A stretch of DNA of 64,000 nt from positions 1 to 64,000 of the forward strand of contig NZ_JADMJL010000021.1 in assembly GCF_018780585.1 (NCBI RefSeq), given 5' to 3'. The notes beneath the pieces are model-generated. The model saw only the letters and a program-made list of their open reading frames with translations, did no database searches and was not told the DNA's origin. The position numbers and the translations under genes are program-made. The DNA is from Methyloversatilis discipulorum (GTDB lineage Bacteria > Pseudomonadota > Gammaproteobacteria > Burkholderiales > Rhodocyclaceae). Positions 8,688-17,740 of the stretch are shown here, one piece after another (the first letter of the stretch is position 1; each line of letters starts with the position of its first letter).

Positions 8688-9812
8688 ATGTCCTCACCGG
8701 AACTTGCCGACGCCCGCCTGTCGGCGCTGATCGCGCATTACTACGACGCTGCGCTGGACAGCAGCCTGTGGCCGGGCACGGCGACGCGTACCGCCCAGGC
8801 GCTCGATTCGACCAGCACCGTCATCAAGCTGCACGGCGGCGGCGCGCAGGTGGATCTGCTCGAATGCACCGACAATCTGGTGGTCGCGGAGCGCGACCGG
8901 GCCTGGGCCGAGGACTGGCATCGCCGCGACCTGTGGGTGGAACGCTCGGTCGCCCACGGTCTGTCGCGCGTCATCACCGACGAGGATCTGGTGACGCCCG
9001 AGGAACAGGCACGCAGCGGTTTCTACCAGGAATGGCTGCGTCATCTCGACATCCACCACATGCTGGGCGCGGTGTTCCAGGCGGCCGACGGGGTCATCGG
9101 CGTGCTGGGCATCCACCGCACGCGCGAAGCCGGTGCGTATTCCGAAGTCGAGCGCAGCAAGGTCGCGCTGCTGCTGCCGCACCTGCAACGCGCGCTGCGC
9201 CTGGGTCGGCGCCTGTCTGCGCTGTCGCAGGCGCACGCCGCCGCGCTGCAGGCGCTCGATCGCGTCGATACCGGCGTGGTCGTGGTCGATGAGCGCTGCC
9301 GCGTCATGCTGTCGAGCGCGATGGCGGACGCGCTGTTGCGCGGGAACACCGAACTGGAGGTGCATGGCGGATGCCTCATGCTGCAGCAACCGGCGCTGCG
9401 CGATGCGCTGTCGGCGCGGGTCCGCGCGGCGGTCAACGTCGCGCAGGGCGAGCCGCGCGATGCCGCGGCCGCGCTGTGCGTTCCGCGCCCGGGACGGCTG
9501 CCGCTCGTGCTCGAGATCGCGCCCCTGCGCCCGACGACCTCGGTGTTCGGCGATCAGGGGCCGGCGGCGCTGGTGTTCATCCGTGACCCGGAAGCGCCGG
9601 CCGATCTGGACAAGCTGCGCGCGCTGTTCGACCTCACGCGGACCGAAGCCGCAGTCGCCGCCGCGCTGGCGCAGGGGCGTTCGCTGGAAGGCATCGCGTC
9701 CGGGCTGGGCATCGGCCTGGCGACGGTACGCTCCCACCTCAAGCGCATCCTCGCCAAGACCGGCACGCACCGCCAGGCCGAAGTCGTCGCCCTGCTCGCC
9801 CGCTGCGTCTGA
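8688..9812 (+). CDS. LuxR-family transcriptional regulator
   Basis: The product has 374 residues. The ATG at 8688 follows GGAGG at 8675-8679. The C-terminal about 65 residues form a LuxR-type helix-turn-helix: FDLTRTEAAVAAALAQG, SLEGIASGLGIG, then TVRSHLKRILAKTGT as the recognition helix. The N-terminal 300 residues are probably a PAS/GAF-like sensor and contain no receiver aspartate motif, so this is not a response regulator. The regulated gene is not evident; the divergent secreted protein upstream is a candidate by position only. Confidence 0.85.
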   Translation: MSSPELADARLSALIAHYYDAALDSSLWPGTATRTAQALDSTSTVIKLHGGGAQVDLLECTDNLVVAERDRAWAEDWHRRDLWVERSVAHGLSRVITDEDLVTPEEQARSGFYQEWLRHLDIHHMLGAVFQAADGVIGVLGIHRTREAGAYSEVERSKVALLLPHLQRALRLGRRLSALSQAHAAALQALDRVDTGVVVVDERCRVMLSSAMADALLRGNTELEVHGGCLMLQQPALRDALSARVRAAVNVAQGEPRDAAAALCVPRPGRLPLVLEIAPLRPTTSVFGDQGPAALVFIRDPEAPADLDKLRALFDLTRTEAAVAAALAQGRSLEGIASGLGIGLATVRSHLKRILAKTGTHRQAEVVALLARCV

Positions 9813-9909
9813 CGAGAGACATACGACCGTGCCCTGAAGGCCGGCGAGCGCAACGCCGCTGTCGAGGTCAGAAGACCCCTCTCACAGAACCCGCCCCACC
9901 GTGACGGTG

Positions 9910-10812
9910 CTACGCCTGATCGGCGCTGGCCGACCACTCCAGCGGCAACCCGCCTGGCACGCGCAGTGCGCCGGTTACGGTCAGACGGAGCAGCCGCTGC
10001 GCGCCCGGATGGGCGGCCACTTCGTCGCCGTCCCACACGATCTCGGCACGGGCGCTCACGTGCAGCAGGTCACCGCTGTCGAAATCGATGAACAGCAGTC
10101 CGGCGCGCGGTTCGAGCAGCAGGTTGCCCAGCGTGTTGAAGAAGAAGTTGCCGGCGTAATCGGGCAGCGTCAGCACGTCACCCGCATCGCTGTCGACCGA
10201 CACGAAACCCGGCTCACCGCCGCGGTGCGACACGTCGACACCCTCGGCATGCGTGCTGGCGATGAACAGCGTGTCGGCGGACGCGATCAGTGCGCGCGCT
10301 GCGTCGTCGAGAGCGACGAGCGGCTGTGGCGCGCCGGGCGCGCCCTCGTCGAAGTAGAACGCTTCACGCGTGCGGATGTACTGCGGGCAGTTGCCGAAGC
10401 TCTGCTCCACCTCGACGTCGAAGCCGGTCTCGCTCACGCGAGCGACGCGCCCGTTCATCCGGTTGCGCCGCCGCGTGTGCGGCTGGATGCCGAGCAGTCC
10501 GAGCGCTGCGCCGTCGCGCAGATGCGCGGCCAGCGGACTGCCGGCCGGCGGCCGGGCATCGACGTGCAAGGTGCGCGGATCGGGCGACCGCACGAAGCCC
10601 GGCGGCCCGTGCAGCACCGACGCCCAGGGCTGGCCATCGGCGTCGACGCTGCCAGCGATCAGGAAGGGCAGCAGCGCGAAGAAGTCGCGGTGCTGCTCCG
10701 GCATGTGGTCACGGATGACGCGCGCGCCGATTTCGGCCATGCGCTGCTGCATGCCTGCACGCGCCTGCATCGCGCGCTCGCCATCGTGGAAGGGATTGCG
10801 TCCGGTTTCCAT
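9910..10812 (-). CDS. Pyridoxamine 5'-phosphate oxidase-like flavoprotein
   Basis: The 300-residue product starts METGRNPFHDGER. It carries two PNPOx-like split-barrel segments: HRDFFALLPFLIAGSVDADG with WASVLHGPPGFV, and ADTLFIASTHAEGVDVSHRG with LPDYAGNFFFNTLGNL. Such proteins bind FMN or F420 and are often annotated as PNPOx-domain proteins. It starts 5 bp after the end of the upstream GST gene on the same strand, so the two are probably co-transcribed. The substrate is unknown. Confidence 0.85.
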   Translation of the reverse strand: METGRNPFHDGERAMQARAGMQQRMAEIGARVIRDHMPEQHRDFFALLPFLIAGSVDADGQPWASVLHGPPGFVRSPDPRTLHVDARPPAGSPLAAHLRDGAALGLLGIQPHTRRRNRMNGRVARVSETGFDVEVEQSFGNCPQYIRTREAFYFDEGAPGAPQPLVALDDAARALIASADTLFIASTHAEGVDVSHRGGEPGFVSVDSDAGDVLTLPDYAGNFFFNTLGNLLLEPRAGLLFIDFDSGDLLHVSARAEIVWDGDEVAAHPGAQRLLRLTVTGALRVPGGLPLEWSASADQA

Positions 10813-10817
10813 GGCGA

Positions 10818-11465
10818 TCAGGCGCGCAGGCCGACCTTGCTCACCGGCATCGCGACGAAGCCGGGCAGCGCTTCGACACGGGCGAGCCAGGCGCGCACGT
10901 TCGGATAGTCGTCGAGCGACACATTGCCTTCCGGCGCGTGTGCCACGTAGGTATACACCGCGACGTCCGCCAGCGTCGGCGCGCTGCCGACCAGCCAGTC
11001 GCGGCCGGCCAGTTCGCCGTCCATCACGGCGAGCAGCCGATGCGCGCGGGCGATCACCTCCTGCGTGTCGAACTGGGCGCGGAACAGCGTCACCAGACGC
11101 GCGGCGGCCGGGCCGAAGGCGACCGGGCCGGCGGCGACGGTGAGCCAGCGCTGCACCTCGGCCTGACCGGCCGGATCCTGCGGCAGCCAACGGCCGGGGG
11201 CGTAGCGTTGCGCCAGATAGACCAGGATGGCGTTGGAATCGGCGATGACGGTGGCGCCGTCCTCGATCACCGGTACCTGGCCGAAGCAGTTCTTCGCCAG
11301 GAAGGCCGGCGTCTTCTGCTCGCCGCCGGCCAGATCGACCTGGCGGAATTCGTAGGGCAGGCCGAGCAGTTCGAGGAAGAGCTCGGCACGGTGACTGTGG
11401 CCGGACAGCTTGAAGCCGTGCAACACGATGGGGGCATCCGGGCGGAGGGTGGCGGTCAGCGTCAT
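10818..11465 (-). CDS. Glutathione S-transferase family protein
   Basis: The ATG at 11465 follows AAGGAG, giving 215 residues. The N-terminal thioredoxin-like domain has HGFKLSGHSHRAELFLELLG, then FGQVPVIEDG with the conserved cis-Pro, and ADSNAILVYLA with the glutathione-binding SNAI. The C-terminal helical domain contains PTLADVAVYTYV. It forms a pair with the PNPOx-like gene downstream and is divergent from a LysR-type regulator 124 bp away, a classic regulator-target layout. The substrate is unknown. Confidence 0.9.
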   Translation of the reverse strand: MTLTATLRPDAPIVLHGFKLSGHSHRAELFLELLGLPYEFRQVDLAGGEQKTPAFLAKNCFGQVPVIEDGATVIADSNAILVYLAQRYAPGRWLPQDPAGQAEVQRWLTVAAGPVAFGPAAARLVTLFRAQFDTQEVIARAHRLLAVMDGELAGRDWLVGSAPTLADVAVYTYVAHAPEGNVSLDDYPNVRAWLARVEALPGFVAMPVSKVGLRA

Positions 11466-11589
11466 TACAGGCTCCTTGCGTTGGGTTGGGCGTCGGGTGG
11501 CGACGTGATGCAGTATCCGCAATCCTTATCAGGCAATAAATGGGGCAATACGGATAACACTCCTCCACTTTGCGCAGTAATATCGCGGC
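11466..11589. promoter_or_regulatory. Divergent promoter region between GST and LysR regulator
   Basis: The 124-bp region holds an inverted pair TATCCG (11514-11519) and CGGATA (11551-11556), and a direct repeat GGCAATA (11532-11538 and 11544-11550). It is locally AT-rich. This fits a LysR-type operator that controls both directions; the exact site is inference. Confidence 0.45.
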
Positions 11590-12501
11590 ATGGACACGCT
11601 CAGAGCCATGCGCACCTTCGTCGACATCGCCGAGCACGGCAGCCTGACCGCGGCCGCGCGTGCGCTCGACTGTTCGCTGCCCGCCGTGGTGCGCACGCTG
11701 GCGGCGCTGGAGGCTCACCTCGGCGTGCGCCTGCTGAACCGCACGACGCGGCGCATCGCGCTGACCGACGAGGGGCGCAGCTACCTCGAAAGCTGCCGTC
11801 AGGTGCTGTCGGCGGTGCAGGACGCCGAGGACGCGCTGAAAGAAGGCGCGACCGAGCCGTCGGGGCCGATCACGCTCACCGCACCGGTGCAGTTCGGCCA
11901 GATGTATGTGGCGCCGGCGGCCACCCGTTTCGCGCTGCGGCATCCGCGCGTGAAATTGCGCGTGCTGCTGCACGATCGCGTCGTGAACATGCTGGAAGAG
12001 AGCGTGGATGTCGGCGTGCGCATCGGTGCGCTCGACGATTCGGGTCTGATCGCGCGTCCGCTCGGGGCCATCCGCCGCGTCGTCGTGGCCAGCCCCGACC
12101 TGCTCGCCTCGCGCGGCGAACCGCAGCACCCGGACGCGCTGCGCGGCGCGCCCTGCGTCCGCTTCACCGGTGCCTCGAGCCTGGCCTGGAGCTTTCACGT
12201 CCATGGCCGCGCGGTGACCGTGCCGATTGCCGGCAACCTCGAGTTCAACCACATCGCGCCCGCGGTCGATGCCTGCGCGGCCGGCGCCGGCTTCGGCCTC
12301 TTCCTGTGCTACCAGGTCAGGCCGCAGCTGGAGCGCGGCGAGCTGCGCATCGTGCTGCGCGACTTCGAACCGCCCCCGCGACCGGTGCACATCGTCTATC
12401 CGCATGCCCGGCTGCTGCCGGGTCGCACGCGGCTGCTGGTGGACTGGCTGGCGCGCGAGCTCGGCAGCGACAGCGCCGCTTTCGCCCCGGAACCGGCGTG
12501 A
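11590..12501 (+). CDS. LysR-family transcriptional regulator
   Basis: The product has 303 residues. The N-terminal winged helix-turn-helix reads MRTFVDIAEHGSLTAAARAL, then ALEAHLGVRLLNRTTRRIAL and LTDEGRSYLE, the standard LysR signature in the CrgA/PA-type subgroup. The remainder is the periplasmic-binding-like effector domain. It is transcribed away from the GST/PNPOx pair and most likely regulates it. The inducer is unknown. Confidence 0.92.
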   Translation: MDTLRAMRTFVDIAEHGSLTAAARALDCSLPAVVRTLAALEAHLGVRLLNRTTRRIALTDEGRSYLESCRQVLSAVQDAEDALKEGATEPSGPITLTAPVQFGQMYVAPAATRFALRHPRVKLRVLLHDRVVNMLEESVDVGVRIGALDDSGLIARPLGAIRRVVVASPDLLASRGEPQHPDALRGAPCVRFTGASSLAWSFHVHGRAVTVPIAGNLEFNHIAPAVDACAAGAGFGLFLCYQVRPQLERGELRIVLRDFEPPPRPVHIVYPHARLLPGRTRLLVDWLARELGSDSAAFAPEPA

Positions 12502-12670
12502 CATACGCACGCCATGCCGGTCGCGGCACAATGTCTGAACTTACCGGCGCCGAGCCGCGTCTCACGCGCGACCACGGCCGGAAACATCTGATTACCGGGA
12601 TGATCTCACCATGATCCCTGCCCACCGGCACGCCCTCCAACACCCGCACTTGCCGGAGTACAAAAAGAAC

Positions 12671-14800
12671 ATGAATAGTCATCAGGACACGCTCTTCCTG
12701 CGCACGCCGCGACTCGATGCGACCGATCCGGACGCGATGCGCAGCACGCTGCGCGACTATTTCCACGCGACCTTCAGCCGCTACGAGCAGCTGTTCGAAG
12801 TGCTCGCCTGCGACGAGGCCTACTACCGCAAGCCGATCGCGCTGCGCCATCCGCTCATCTTCTATCTCGGCCACACCGCGACCTTCTTCGTGAACAAGCT
12901 GCTGCTGGCCGGGCTCATCCATGAGCGCATCAACCCGCGCTTCGAATCGATGTTCGCGGTCGGCGTCGATGAAATGAGCTGGGACGACCTGAACGAGGCG
13001 AACTACGACTGGCCGAGCGTGCAGGCGGTGCGCGACTACCGCAACGAAGTCCGGCGTCTGGTGGACCGCGTCATCAATGAGGCGCCGCTCACGCTGCCGG
13101 TAAATTGGAGCAACCCGTGGTGGAGCATCATCATGGGCATCGAACACGAGCGCATCCACCTCGAAACGTCGTCGGTGCTGATCCGCCAGAGCCGGCTCGA
13201 ATTCGTGCGCACTCATCCCGCCTGGGCGCCCTGTCGCGACAGCGGCGAAGCGCCGGTGAATACGACTGTTCCGGTGACGGCCGGCCTTGCGCGCATGGGC
13301 CGGCGCCGCGACGACCCGATCTACGGCTGGGACAACGAATACGAAACACGCGAAGTCGCGGTGGCGGCGTTCGAAGCCAGCCGTCATGTCGTCAGCAACC
13401 GCGAGTACCTCGACTTCGTCGATGACGGCGGCTACCGCAACGGCGCCTGGTGGGACGACGAAGGCAAGGGCTGGCGCGATTTCCGGCTGCAGGCCGGCAT
13501 CGATCACCCGGAGTTCTGGCGGCGCAAGCCGGACGGCTGGCAACTGCGGCTGATGCTCGAAGAAGTGCCGATGCCGTGGAACTGGCCGGTCGAAACCAAC
13601 TGCCATGAGGCGCGCGCCTTCTGCAAGTGGAAGGCGGCGAAGACCGGTCGCCCGGTACGGTTGCCGACCGAGGACGAGTGGTACCGCCTGTACGACGTGG
13701 CTGGCGTTACAGAAGTGCCGGTGGACACGAAGGCGCCCGCCAATTTGCACCTCGATCACTGGGCCTCGTCCTGCCCGGTCGATCGTTTCGCGCACGGCGA
13801 CTTCTTCGACGTCGTCGGCAATGTCTGGCAATGGACGGAGACGCCGATCTATCCGTTCGCCGGCTTCGACGTGCACCCGATCTACGACGATTTCTCGACG
13901 CCCACCTTCGACGCGCGCCACACCCTGATGAAGGGCGGCGCGTGGGTTTCCTGTGGCAACGAGGCGACCCGCGAATCGCGCTACGCCTTCCGCTGCCATT
14001 TCTTCCAGCACGCGGGGTTCCGATACGTGATCAGCGATGCACCGGCCAGCGCGCCGAATGTCTATTACGAAAGCGACCGGCAGTTGTCCGAGTACGCAGA
14101 GTTCCACTACGGCGACGAGTACTTCGGCGTGCCCAACTTCCCGAAGGCGCTGGCGAACATCGCCATCGAAGCGATGGGCGACCGGCCGGCGCGGCGCGCG
14201 CTGGATCTCGGCTGCGCCACCGGGCGCTCGACCTTCGAACTGGCCCGCCATTTCGAGCACGTGACCGGCGTCGATTTCTCGGCCCGCTTCATCAACGCCG
14301 GCGTGCATCTGGCCGAACAGGGCGAACTGCGCTACACGCTGGTCGATGAGGGCGAACTGGTGTCGTACAAGACGCGCCGTCTGGCCGACATGGGGCTGGA
14401 GTCGGTGCGCGGGAAGGTCGATTTCATGCAGGGCGACGCCTGCAATCTGAAGAGCGTGCTGACCGGCTACGACCTCATACTCGCCGCCAACCTGATCGAC
14501 CGGCTGTACGACCCGAAGGCCTTCCTGGCGGCGGTGCACGAGCGGCTGAACGTCGGCGGTCTGCTGATGATCACCTCGCCCTACACCTGGCTGGAGGAAC
14601 ACACGAAACGCGAGGACTGGCTGGGCGGCTTCAAGAAGGATGGCGAGAGCTGGACCACGCTGGACGGCCTCAAGGCCGTGCTGGGCGAGCGCTTCCGCAT
14701 GGTCGGCGCGCCACGCGACGTACCCTTCGTCATCCGCGAAACCCGTCGCAAGCACCAGCACACGCTGGCCGAAGTGACGCTGTGGGAGCGCGTACGCTGA
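12671..14800 (+). CDS. ovoA: 5-histidylcysteine sulfoxide synthase / mercaptohistidine N-methyltransferase
   Basis: OvoA joins cysteine to the histidine imidazole C5 as a sulfoxide, using non-haem iron and O2, and its C-terminal domain later methylates 5-thiohistidine to ovothiol A. The 709-residue product has a DinB-like N-terminal domain with LGHTATFF and IEHERIHLE (iron-binding HxxxHxE, about residues 157-165), an FGE-sulfatase domain (NREYLDFVDDGGY through RLPTEDEWYRL), and a SAM methyltransferase domain with DLGCATGRS at about residue 512. The ATG at 12671 is chosen because homologues begin near this point; an in-frame ATG at 12611 would add 20 residues. The PLP lyase gene downstream overlaps its end by 19 bp. 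Confidence 0.93.
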   Translation: MNSHQDTLFLRTPRLDATDPDAMRSTLRDYFHATFSRYEQLFEVLACDEAYYRKPIALRHPLIFYLGHTATFFVNKLLLAGLIHERINPRFESMFAVGVDEMSWDDLNEANYDWPSVQAVRDYRNEVRRLVDRVINEAPLTLPVNWSNPWWSIIMGIEHERIHLETSSVLIRQSRLEFVRTHPAWAPCRDSGEAPVNTTVPVTAGLARMGRRRDDPIYGWDNEYETREVAVAAFEASRHVVSNREYLDFVDDGGYRNGAWWDDEGKGWRDFRLQAGIDHPEFWRRKPDGWQLRLMLEEVPMPWNWPVETNCHEARAFCKWKAAKTGRPVRLPTEDEWYRLYDVAGVTEVPVDTKAPANLHLDHWASSCPVDRFAHGDFFDVVGNVWQWTETPIYPFAGFDVHPIYDDFSTPTFDARHTLMKGGAWVSCGNEATRESRYAFRCHFFQHAGFRYVISDAPASAPNVYYESDRQLSEYAEFHYGDEYFGVPNFPKALANIAIEAMGDRPARRALDLGCATGRSTFELARHFEHVTGVDFSARFINAGVHLAEQGELRYTLVDEGELVSYKTRRLADMGLESVRGKVDFMQGDACNLKSVLTGYDLILAANLIDRLYDPKAFLAAVHERLNVGGLLMITSPYTWLEEHTKREDWLGGFKKDGESWTTLDGLKAVLGERFRMVGAPRDVPFVIRETRRKHQHTLAEVTLWERVR

Positions 14801-15969
14801 GCACCTCTTTCGATTTCGATCAGCCGATCTCGCGCGACGGCACGGCCAGCGTCAAGCACGACGGCCGCGCCGCGGTGTTCGGCACCGAGCAGGTCACACC
14901 CTTGTGGGTGGCCGACATGGACTTCGCTGCGCCGCCGGCCGTGGTTGCCGCACTGGCCGAACGTGCGCGCCACCCGGTCTATGGCTACACGCTGTTCCCG
15001 GACGGCGCCTTCGAAGCGCTCGAGCGCTGGCTCGCTGCACGACACGGCTGGACCGTCGCGCGCGAACACATCCACTTCTGCCCGGGTGTCGTGCCGACGC
15101 TGTATGCCGCAGTGCAGGCCTTCACCAAACCGGGCGACAACGTGATCGTGCAGCCGCCGGTCTACCCGCCCTTCTTGTCCGCGATACGCGACACCGGCCG
15201 GCGCGTCGTCGAGAACCCACTGATCGAGCGCGACGGCCGCTGGACCATGGATTTCGACCAGCTCGAAGGCTGCGCCGCGCGCGCCGGATCGAAGCTGCTG
15301 CTGCTGTGCTCGCCGCACAACCCGGTCGGCCGCGTGTGGTCGCACGAAGAGCTGGACACCCTGCTGGCGATTGCCCGCCGCCACGAACTGGTCGTGCTGT
15401 CCGACGAAATCCACGCCGACCTCACCTACCCCGGTGTGCGCCACCTGCCGCTCGCCACGCTGGCGCGCCCGGGTGACCGCGTGCTGACCACGGTGGCGCC
15501 GAGCAAGACATTCAACGTGCCTGGTCTGGGCCTGTCGGCGCTGATCGCCGACGACGCCGAGCGACGCGCGGTCGAACGCGCATTCGGCACGCTGCATGTG
15601 AGTGCCTCCAATCCGTTCAGCATCGCCGCCTTCGAAGCCGCCTACCGCGATGGCGGGCCGTGGCTGGATGCGCTGATGGACTATCTCGAAACGACGCGCG
15701 ACGAGGTGATCGAAACCGTCACCCATCGGCTGCGCGGCATCCATCCGGTGTCGCCCGAGGGCACCTACCTGCTGTGGCTGGACTGCCGCGGCCTCGGTCT
15801 GGACGACGACGCGCTGCGCGACTTCTTCATCGGCGCCGGCCTCGGCCTGAACCCCGGAGCGAGCTTCGGCACCGGCGGCAGCGGTCACATGCGCCTCAAC
15901 CTCGCCTCGCCGCGGTCGGTCATCCGCGACGCGCTGGCGCGGCTCGAACAGGCGCTTGCACGGCGCTGA
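14782..15969 (+). CDS. ovoB: PLP-dependent C-S lyase (MalY/PatB type), probable OvoB
   Basis: This 395-residue fold-type I PLP enzyme has APSKTFNVPGL with the Schiff-base lysine at K242, SDEIHADL with the cofactor Asp at 208, and CSPHNPVGR. MalY/PatB enzymes cleave C-S bonds. In ovothiol synthesis OvoB cleaves the histidylcysteine sulfoxide made by OvoA to 5-thiohistidine. The only start that keeps the conserved N-terminus (DFDQPISRDGTASVKHD) is GTG at 14782, inside the end of ovoA, so translation is probably coupled. The fold is clear from sequence; the specific OvoB role is inferred from the ovoA overlap. A cystathionine beta-lyase is the alternative. Confidence 0.85.
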   Translation: MGARTLSTSFDFDQPISRDGTASVKHDGRAAVFGTEQVTPLWVADMDFAAPPAVVAALAERARHPVYGYTLFPDGAFEALERWLAARHGWTVAREHIHFCPGVVPTLYAAVQAFTKPGDNVIVQPPVYPPFLSAIRDTGRRVVENPLIERDGRWTMDFDQLEGCAARAGSKLLLLCSPHNPVGRVWSHEELDTLLAIARRHELVVLSDEIHADLTYPGVRHLPLATLARPGDRVLTTVAPSKTFNVPGLGLSALIADDAERRAVERAFGTLHVSASNPFSIAAFEAAYRDGGPWLDALMDYLETTRDEVIETVTHRLRGIHPVSPEGTYLLWLDCRGLGLDDDALRDFFIGAGLGLNPGASFGTGGSGHMRLNLASPRSVIRDALARLEQALARR

Positions 15970-15989
15970 CGGCGGCACGGAGATCAAGC

Positions 15990-16362
15990 CGGGTTCTGAA
16001 GGGATACTCTGACCCCGACTGCGGCCTGCATCGAAGCCTGCGGACAATAGAGGCCCTGTCGCGGCCAAGGCCGCTCCCACAGGGATCGCGCGCAATCAGT
16101 GGACGGAGCCGGGATTTTGTAGGAGGGGTCCTCTGACCCCGACAGCGCCCTGCATCGAAGCCTGCGGACAGCAGAGGCCCTGTCGCGGTCGGAAGACCGC
16201 TCCTACAGGGGGGCGTGCGCCAGACCGGCAGCGGGAGCCAGACACGAGATCCTGTGGCCGTGTCGCGGCCAAGGCCGCTCCCACCGGGAACGCGCCCGAT
16301 CCGTGGTCGGAGCCGGGGTTCTGTGGGAGGGGTCTTCGGACCCCGACTGCGGCGCTCGAACC
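15990..16362. repeat. REP/BIME-like array of alternating hairpins
   Basis: This gene-free stretch contains two kinds of hairpin alternating in about three copies. One type is GGGGTCCTCTGACCCCGAC (near 16005, 16125 and 16330). The other is TGTCGCGGCCAAGGCCGC flanked by CCTGT...ACAGG (16055-16084, 16178-16210 and 16261-16287, the middle copy with compensating changes). A linker CTGCATCGAAGCCTGCGGACA is shared by the first two units. It lies between convergent genes and may act as a terminator or gyrase/IHF-type BIME. No REP transposase gene is nearby. Confidence 0.75.
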
Positions 16363-17493
16363 TCAGCCCTGCGCCGCGATGCTGCGCCGGAACATCAGCA
16401 ATGACGCGGTGAAGAAGGCGGCGGCGATGGCGGCCATGGCGAGCAGGCTGGGCCAGACGACGTCGAGGCCGGCGCCGCGGTAGAGCACCGCCTGCGCGAG
16501 ACTGACGAAGTGCGTGGTGGGTGCGAACTCCATGATGAACTGCACCGCCTGCGGCATGCTTTCGCGCGGCGTCATGCCGCCGGACAGCAGCTCCAGCGGC
16601 AGGATGACGAGGATCATCATCAGCCCGAGCTGCGGCATGTTGCGCGACAGCGTGCCGATGAAAATGCCGAGCGAGGTGGTCGCCAGCAGCTGGATCAGCG
16701 TGCCCGCCATGAACAGCGGAATCGAGCCGGCGATCGGCACCGCCAGCGCGCGCTCGACCACGAAGTACAGCGACAGCAGCACCGCCACCCACACCACCAG
16801 CGCCATGGCCCACACCTTGGCCAGCATGATTTCGAAAGCCCCCAGCGGCATCACCAGCAGGTGTTCGAGCGTGCCGTGCTCGCGCTCGCGGATCAGCGCG
16901 GCGCCGGTCAGGATGACCGACAGCATGGTCACGTTGTTGATGATTTCCATCACGCTGCCGAACCAGGCGCTGGTCAGGTTGGGATTGAACAGGATGGTCG
17001 GTGCCAGCGTGATCGGCGCCACCGTCTCGCTGCGCCGGTGCTGCACGAACTCCACGGTCTCGCCGAGCACGATGTTCTGGATGTAGTTGGCGCCGATGAA
17101 AGCCTGGCTCACCCGCATCGCGTCGATGTTCACCTGTATCGACGGTTGCGCGCCGGCCAGCACGTCACGCTCAAAATCGGGCGGGATGATCATGACGAAG
17201 GTGTACAGCCCGGCGTCGAGCCCGGCGTCGCCCTGCCCCTCGGTGATCATTTCAGGCGATCGGAAGTACGGGCCGTAGAAGGCGCCGGCGATGCGCTCGC
17301 TCAATACCGAGCGGTCCTCGTCGACGATGGCGATCGGCGCGTTGTGCAGTTCCTGCGAGGTCGCGGTGGCGGCGCTGTAGATGCCGCCGGAGAACGCCCA
17401 CACGATCATGATGAGCAGCACCTTGTCGTTCCACAGGCTCATCAGTTCCTTGAGCCCGAGCCGCCAGGCGTTGAGCAGGCGTGTTCGCATCAT
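16363..17493 (-). CDS. ABC-2 type transporter permease (YhhJ-like)
   Basis: The 376-residue product has an N-terminal membrane anchor (DKVLLIMIVWAFSGGIY), a large periplasmic part with IAIVDEDRSVLSERIAGAFY, and five more membrane segments near the C-terminus, including the ABC-2 signature region LIREREHGTLEHLLVMPLG. It is the partner permease of the RbbA-like fusion upstream. The start is ATGATG at 17493/17490. A 244-bp inverted-repeat element separates it from the upstream stop. Without that element the upstream stop and this start would overlap as ATGA, so the normal translational coupling has been broken. The frame remains open for most of the inserted element. Confidence 0.9.
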   Translation of the reverse strand: MMRTRLLNAWRLGLKELMSLWNDKVLLIMIVWAFSGGIYSAATATSQELHNAPIAIVDEDRSVLSERIAGAFYGPYFRSPEMITEGQGDAGLDAGLYTFVMIIPPDFERDVLAGAQPSIQVNIDAMRVSQAFIGANYIQNIVLGETVEFVQHRRSETVAPITLAPTILFNPNLTSAWFGSVMEIINNVTMLSVILTGAALIREREHGTLEHLLVMPLGAFEIMLAKVWAMALVVWVAVLLSLYFVVERALAVPIAGSIPLFMAGTLIQLLATTSLGIFIGTLSRNMPQLGLMMILVILPLELLSGGMTPRESMPQAVQFIMEFAPTTHFVSLAQAVLYRGAGLDVVWPSLLAMAAIAAAFFTASLLMFRRSIAAQG

Positions 17494-17494
17494 C

Positions 17495-17738
17495 CTGAGA
17501 ACCTCGGTTGATCGGCGATCGGTGGAACGTGACGGGCGCGGTTGGCGGGGTGTACGGCAAGGCACGAGGACGCGGCAGGATGGCACCCTGCAAGGACGAG
17601 CAACGCCGCCGGACGCCCCGCCAACCGTGCACGCGACGTCGAAGCGGTCTCCTCCGGAAGATGAGCGACGCAACCCGCCAGCATCCTTGATGGGCAGGGC
17701 TTGAAGCACATTGGCAAGCGGTCAACCGAGGTTCTCAG
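17495..17738. mobile_element. MITE-like element with 17-bp terminal inverted repeats and 7-bp target duplication
   Basis: Perfect terminal inverted repeats CTGAGAACCTCGGTTGA (17495-17511) and TCAACCGAGGTTCTCAG (17722-17738) bound 244 bp, with direct repeat CATCATC immediately outside each end (17488-17494 and 17739-17745). Inside, GGTTGGCGGGGTGTACGGC and its near-complement ACGCCCCGCCAACCG form a second large stem. It encodes no transposase. Removing the element and one CATCATC restores an ATGA overlap between the two ABC genes, which supports a real insertion. I cannot name the family. Confidence 0.8.
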
Positions 17739-17740
17739 CA

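Noticed and set aside
15990-16362. Possible CRISPR array
   Set aside because: Units are hairpins with variable, not unique-spacer, linkers; spacing is irregular and no cas gene is near. It fits REP/BIME repeats better.
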